Positions 61,960 to 64,000 of a stretch of 64,000 nucleotides of DNA are shown here, in pieces. The stretch's first letter is position 1; the number at the start of each line of letters is the position of its first letter. This DNA is from Pseudonocardia ammonioxydans (GTDB taxonomy: Bacteria; Actinomycetota; Actinomycetes; Mycobacteriales; Pseudonocardiaceae), in the NCBI RefSeq assembly GCF_900115005.1, contig NZ_FOUY01000017.1, forward strand, positions 1 through 64,000. The letters are read 5' to 3'. The position numbers and the translations under genes were made by a program. The notes under the pieces were generated by a model. That model ran no database searches and was not told where the DNA came from. It saw only the letters and a list, made by a program, of their open reading frames with translations.

Positions 61960-63158
61960 CCGGCCCGCTGCCCGCGACCCGGGCGATCGCGCTGGTCGCC
62001 CGGCGCGAGTTCCGCGCGCAGGTCGTGAAGAAGAGTTTCGTGATCTCGAACGTGATCGTGCTGCTGGTCATCGCCGGCGGGATCGTCGCGTTCGCCGTGT
62101 TCGGTGGCGCCGGCGAGGAGGAGCGCCCGGGCATCGGCGTCGCCGGGGCCGGGCCGCTCGCGGCCGCGGTGACCGGCGCCGGTGACCGGCTCGGCCTGCC
62201 GGTGGACGTGCGCGCGCTCGACTCCGCGCAGGCCGGGCGCGACGCGGTGGCGGCGGGTGAGCTGGAGGTCGCGCTGGTCCCGGCGGCCGACGGCGCCGTC
62301 GCGATCGTCGACGAGGAGGTCCCGGCCGGGCTCCGGGCGGTGCTCGACGCCGCGCTGGAACGCCAGTCCCGCGACGCCGCCCTCACCGGGCTCGGTGTCG
62401 ATCCGTCCACCCTGGACCGCGGCACCGCACCGGCGGTGCTCACCGTCGACGCCCTCGACCCGCCCGACCCCGAGGCCGGGCAGCGGACCGCACTCAGCCT
62501 GGTGGCGCTGTTCCTGCTGTTCGGCCAGATCCTCGGCTTCGGCACGTACGTGGCGATGGGAGTCGTCGAGGAGAAGTCCAGCCGGGTGGTGGAGCTGCTG
62601 CTGTCCACGATCCGGCCGCTGCACCTGCTGTGGGGCAAGGTCATCGGGATCGGCACGGTCGGGCTGCTGCAGCTCGTGCTCTACGGCGTCGTCGGTCTCG
62701 CCGCGGGGATCGGGTCCGGGGTGCTGACCCTGACCGGGACCGCGGTCGGGGTGTTCGCGGGCGTGCTCGGCTGGTTCGTGCTCGGGTTCGCCTTCTACGC
62801 CGTGCTGTACGCGGCCGCGGGCTCGATGGTGTCGCGGCAGGAGGACGTCAACTCCACGGCCGGGCCGCTGATGCTGAGCCTGTTCGTGCTCTACGGGGCG
62901 GCGTTCTACTACGTGGGTTCGCCGGACGCGACGCTCGCCGTGGTGCTCTCCTGGATCCCGCCGTTCTCGGCGATCCTGATGCCGTTGCGGATCGCCGACG
63001 GGTCGGCCACCGGGCTGCAGATCGCCGGGACGGTGGGGCTGATGCTCGCCGCGGTGGCGGTGCTCGCCTGGGTGGGGGCGCGGATCTACGAGCGCTCGGT
63101 GCTGCGGACCGGGACGACGGTGCCCTGGCGGGAGGCGCTCGGCCGGTCCCGGCGCTGA
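61956..63158 (+). CDS. ABC exporter permease (NatB-like)
   Basis: The 400-residue ABC-2 type permease starts with ALVARREFRAQVVKKSFVIS and a first helix, then an extracytoplasmic domain of about 130 residues, then five helices. The conserved EKSSRVVELLLSTIRPLHLLWGKVIG lies after the second helix. With the ATPase it forms a NatAB-like exporter; the substrate (ion, lipid or peptide) cannot be inferred. It overlaps the ATPase gene by 4 bases. Confidence 0.9.
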   Translation: MTGPLPATRAIALVARREFRAQVVKKSFVISNVIVLLVIAGGIVAFAVFGGAGEEERPGIGVAGAGPLAAAVTGAGDRLGLPVDVRALDSAQAGRDAVAAGELEVALVPAADGAVAIVDEEVPAGLRAVLDAALERQSRDAALTGLGVDPSTLDRGTAPAVLTVDALDPPDPEAGQRTALSLVALFLLFGQILGFGTYVAMGVVEEKSSRVVELLLSTIRPLHLLWGKVIGIGTVGLLQLVLYGVVGLAAGIGSGVLTLTGTAVGVFAGVLGWFVLGFAFYAVLYAAAGSMVSRQEDVNSTAGPLMLSLFVLYGAAFYYVGSPDATLAVVLSWIPPFSAILMPLRIADGSATGLQIAGTVGLMLAAVAVLAWVGARIYERSVLRTGTTVPWREALGRSRR

Positions 63159-63166
63159 TCCGCCGT

Positions 63167-64000
63167 TCAGACCTCGACCAGCTCGCGGGGCAGGCTCGTC
63201 AGCGCCGCGGCGGGGGCACCGGACCGCACGTGCAGGGTGTCCTCGATCCTGACCCCGCCGCGGCCCTCCAGGTAGACGCCCGGTTCGACGGTGACGACCG
63301 AGCCGGCGGCGACCGTCCCGGTCCCCGTCCGCGACAGCCACGGCGGCTCGTGCACCGCCAGCCCGACGCCGTGCCCGAGCCCGTGCGGGAACTGCTCGGC
63401 GTACCCGGCCCGCTCGATCACGTCGCGGGCGGCGCCGTCGACGTCGGTGACCGCGGCACCGTCGGTGAGCGCGGCCCGCCCGGCCGCGGCCGCCGCGTCG
63501 ACCAGCGCGTGCAGCTCGCGCTGCCAGTCGGCGGCCGGGCCGATGCAGAACGTGCGCGTGGTGTCGGAGTGGTAGCCGTCCAGCGCCGCCCCGAAGTCGA
63601 TCTTGACGAGGTCGCCGCGGCGGAGCTCCGTGCCGGTCGGGCGGTGGTGCGGGACGGCCGAGTGCGCGCCCGCGGCGAGGATCGTCTCGAACGCCGGCCC
63701 GGCTGCACCCAGCCGGCGCATCCGGTCCTCCAGGTCGTCGGCGACCTGCCGCTCGGTGCGCCCGGGGGCCAGCCCGCCGGCCTCGAGCAGCTCGCGCAGT
63801 GCGGCGTCGGCCAGCTCGCAGGCCGCCCGCAGCGCGGCGACCTCGCCGTCGTCCTTCACCGTCCGCAGCCGGGCGACCAGCCCGGGGGCGCGGCGCAGCC
63901 GGCGGCCCGGGACGGCGTCGCGGACGGCGGCGAACCCGTCGACCGTCAGCGTCGCCGAGTCGTAGCCCAGCGTCCGCCCCGCCGGGACGGTCGCCGCGGC
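63167..64000 (-). CDS. M24 Xaa-Pro aminopeptidase (N-terminus beyond window)
   Basis: This metallopeptidase of the PepQ/PepP fold removes N-terminal residues next to proline. The visible 278 residues include the metal ligands: KIDFGAALDGYHSDTTR (two Asp), HGLGHGVGLAVHE (His), VTVEPGVY (Glu) and GGVRIEDT (Glu). The frame is open to the window edge (position 64000), so the start lies outside. In many actinobacteria pepQ precedes efp on the same strand; here the kinase-protease-exporter genes lie between them. Confidence 0.9.
   Translation of the reverse strand, partial: AAATVPAGRTLGYDSATLTVDGFAAVRDAVPGRRLRRAPGLVARLRTVKDDGEVAALRAACELADAALRELLEAGGLAPGRTERQVADDLEDRMRRLGAAGPAFETILAAGAHSAVPHHRPTGTELRRGDLVKIDFGAALDGYHSDTTRTFCIGPAADWQRELHALVDAAAAAGRAALTDGAAVTDVDGAARDVIERAGYAEQFPHGLGHGVGLAVHEPPWLSRTGTGTVAAGSVVTVEPGVYLEGRGGVRIEDTLHVRSGAPAAALTSLPRELVEV

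Noticed and set aside
53901..63158. Genomic island or prophage containing the kinase-protease-exporter genes
   Set aside because: No integrase, tRNA, direct repeats or base composition change was seen at its edges; only synteny suggests insertion.

Overview
The window is chromosomal DNA of a very high-GC actinomycete. Gene content and order (tkt-tal-pgi-zwf-opcA-pgl; whiA-yvcK-rapZ-uvrC; gap-pgk-tpiA-secG-rbpA; pyrR-pyrB-pyrC-carA-carB-pyrF-mihF; bldD; nusB-efp) are those of a filamentous actinobacterial core chromosome. A Pseudonocardiales member, probably Pseudonocardia or a relative, is my inference from gene content and protein style. No rRNA, tRNA, transposase, prophage or CRISPR was seen.

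Layout. 1-836: intergenic, with a degenerate 62-bp tandem repeat array. 837-11019: ctaB (minus) diverges from the pentose-phosphate operon tkt-tal-pgi-like-zwf-opcA-pgl (plus). 11095-14120: purT, a patatin-like lipase and a DoxX-like protein (plus). 14138-20028 (minus): trpB2-like, TylF-like methyltransferase, rbpA, secG, then gap-pgk-tpiA. 20268-26509 (minus): a vWA-like protein, then whiA, yvcK, rapZ, uvrC. 26699-27481: a DUF2786 gene (plus) behind a consensus SOS box. 27558-42675 (minus): PH-domain protein, ribH-ribBA-ribE-ribD-rpe, rsmB-fmt-def-priA, metK, coaBC-rpoZ, interrupted by one small secreted protein gene (plus) at 40542. 42780-43731: gmk and mihF. 43732-45190: a 1.46-kb gene-free stretch with a second 62-bp array. 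45191-54566: the pyr operon, pyrR first and pyrF last, with a PyrR-type RNA hairpin in its leader. 55141-56839: bldD, nusB, efp. 57049-63158: a plus-strand module of response regulator, double histidine kinase, CAAX-type protease and a NatAB-like exporter. 63167-64000: an M24 aminopeptidase cut by the window edge.

How the genes work together. The first third makes NADPH and pentose phosphates; rpe sits with the riboflavin genes, so one operon handles ribulose-5-phosphate, a riboflavin precursor. The pyr operon makes UMP under PyrR control. whiA and bldD are developmental regulators; rbpA, rpoZ, nusB, efp, def, fmt and rsmB serve transcription and translation.

Main oddities. (a) Two arrays of 62-bp units, each with a 34-nt imperfect palindrome, both lying 3' of minus-strand genes and in the same orientation; I know of no described family they belong to. 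(b) A pair of related long palindromes that each supply the stop codon of the preceding gene. (c) A phosphoglucose-isomerase homologue that keeps the fold but has lost its recognisable catalytic motifs. (d) Large low-complexity extensions on housekeeping enzymes (about 311 residues on RsmB, about 310 on CarA, about 80 on CarB, an insert in UvrC). (e) A histidine kinase made of a dead half fused to a live half.
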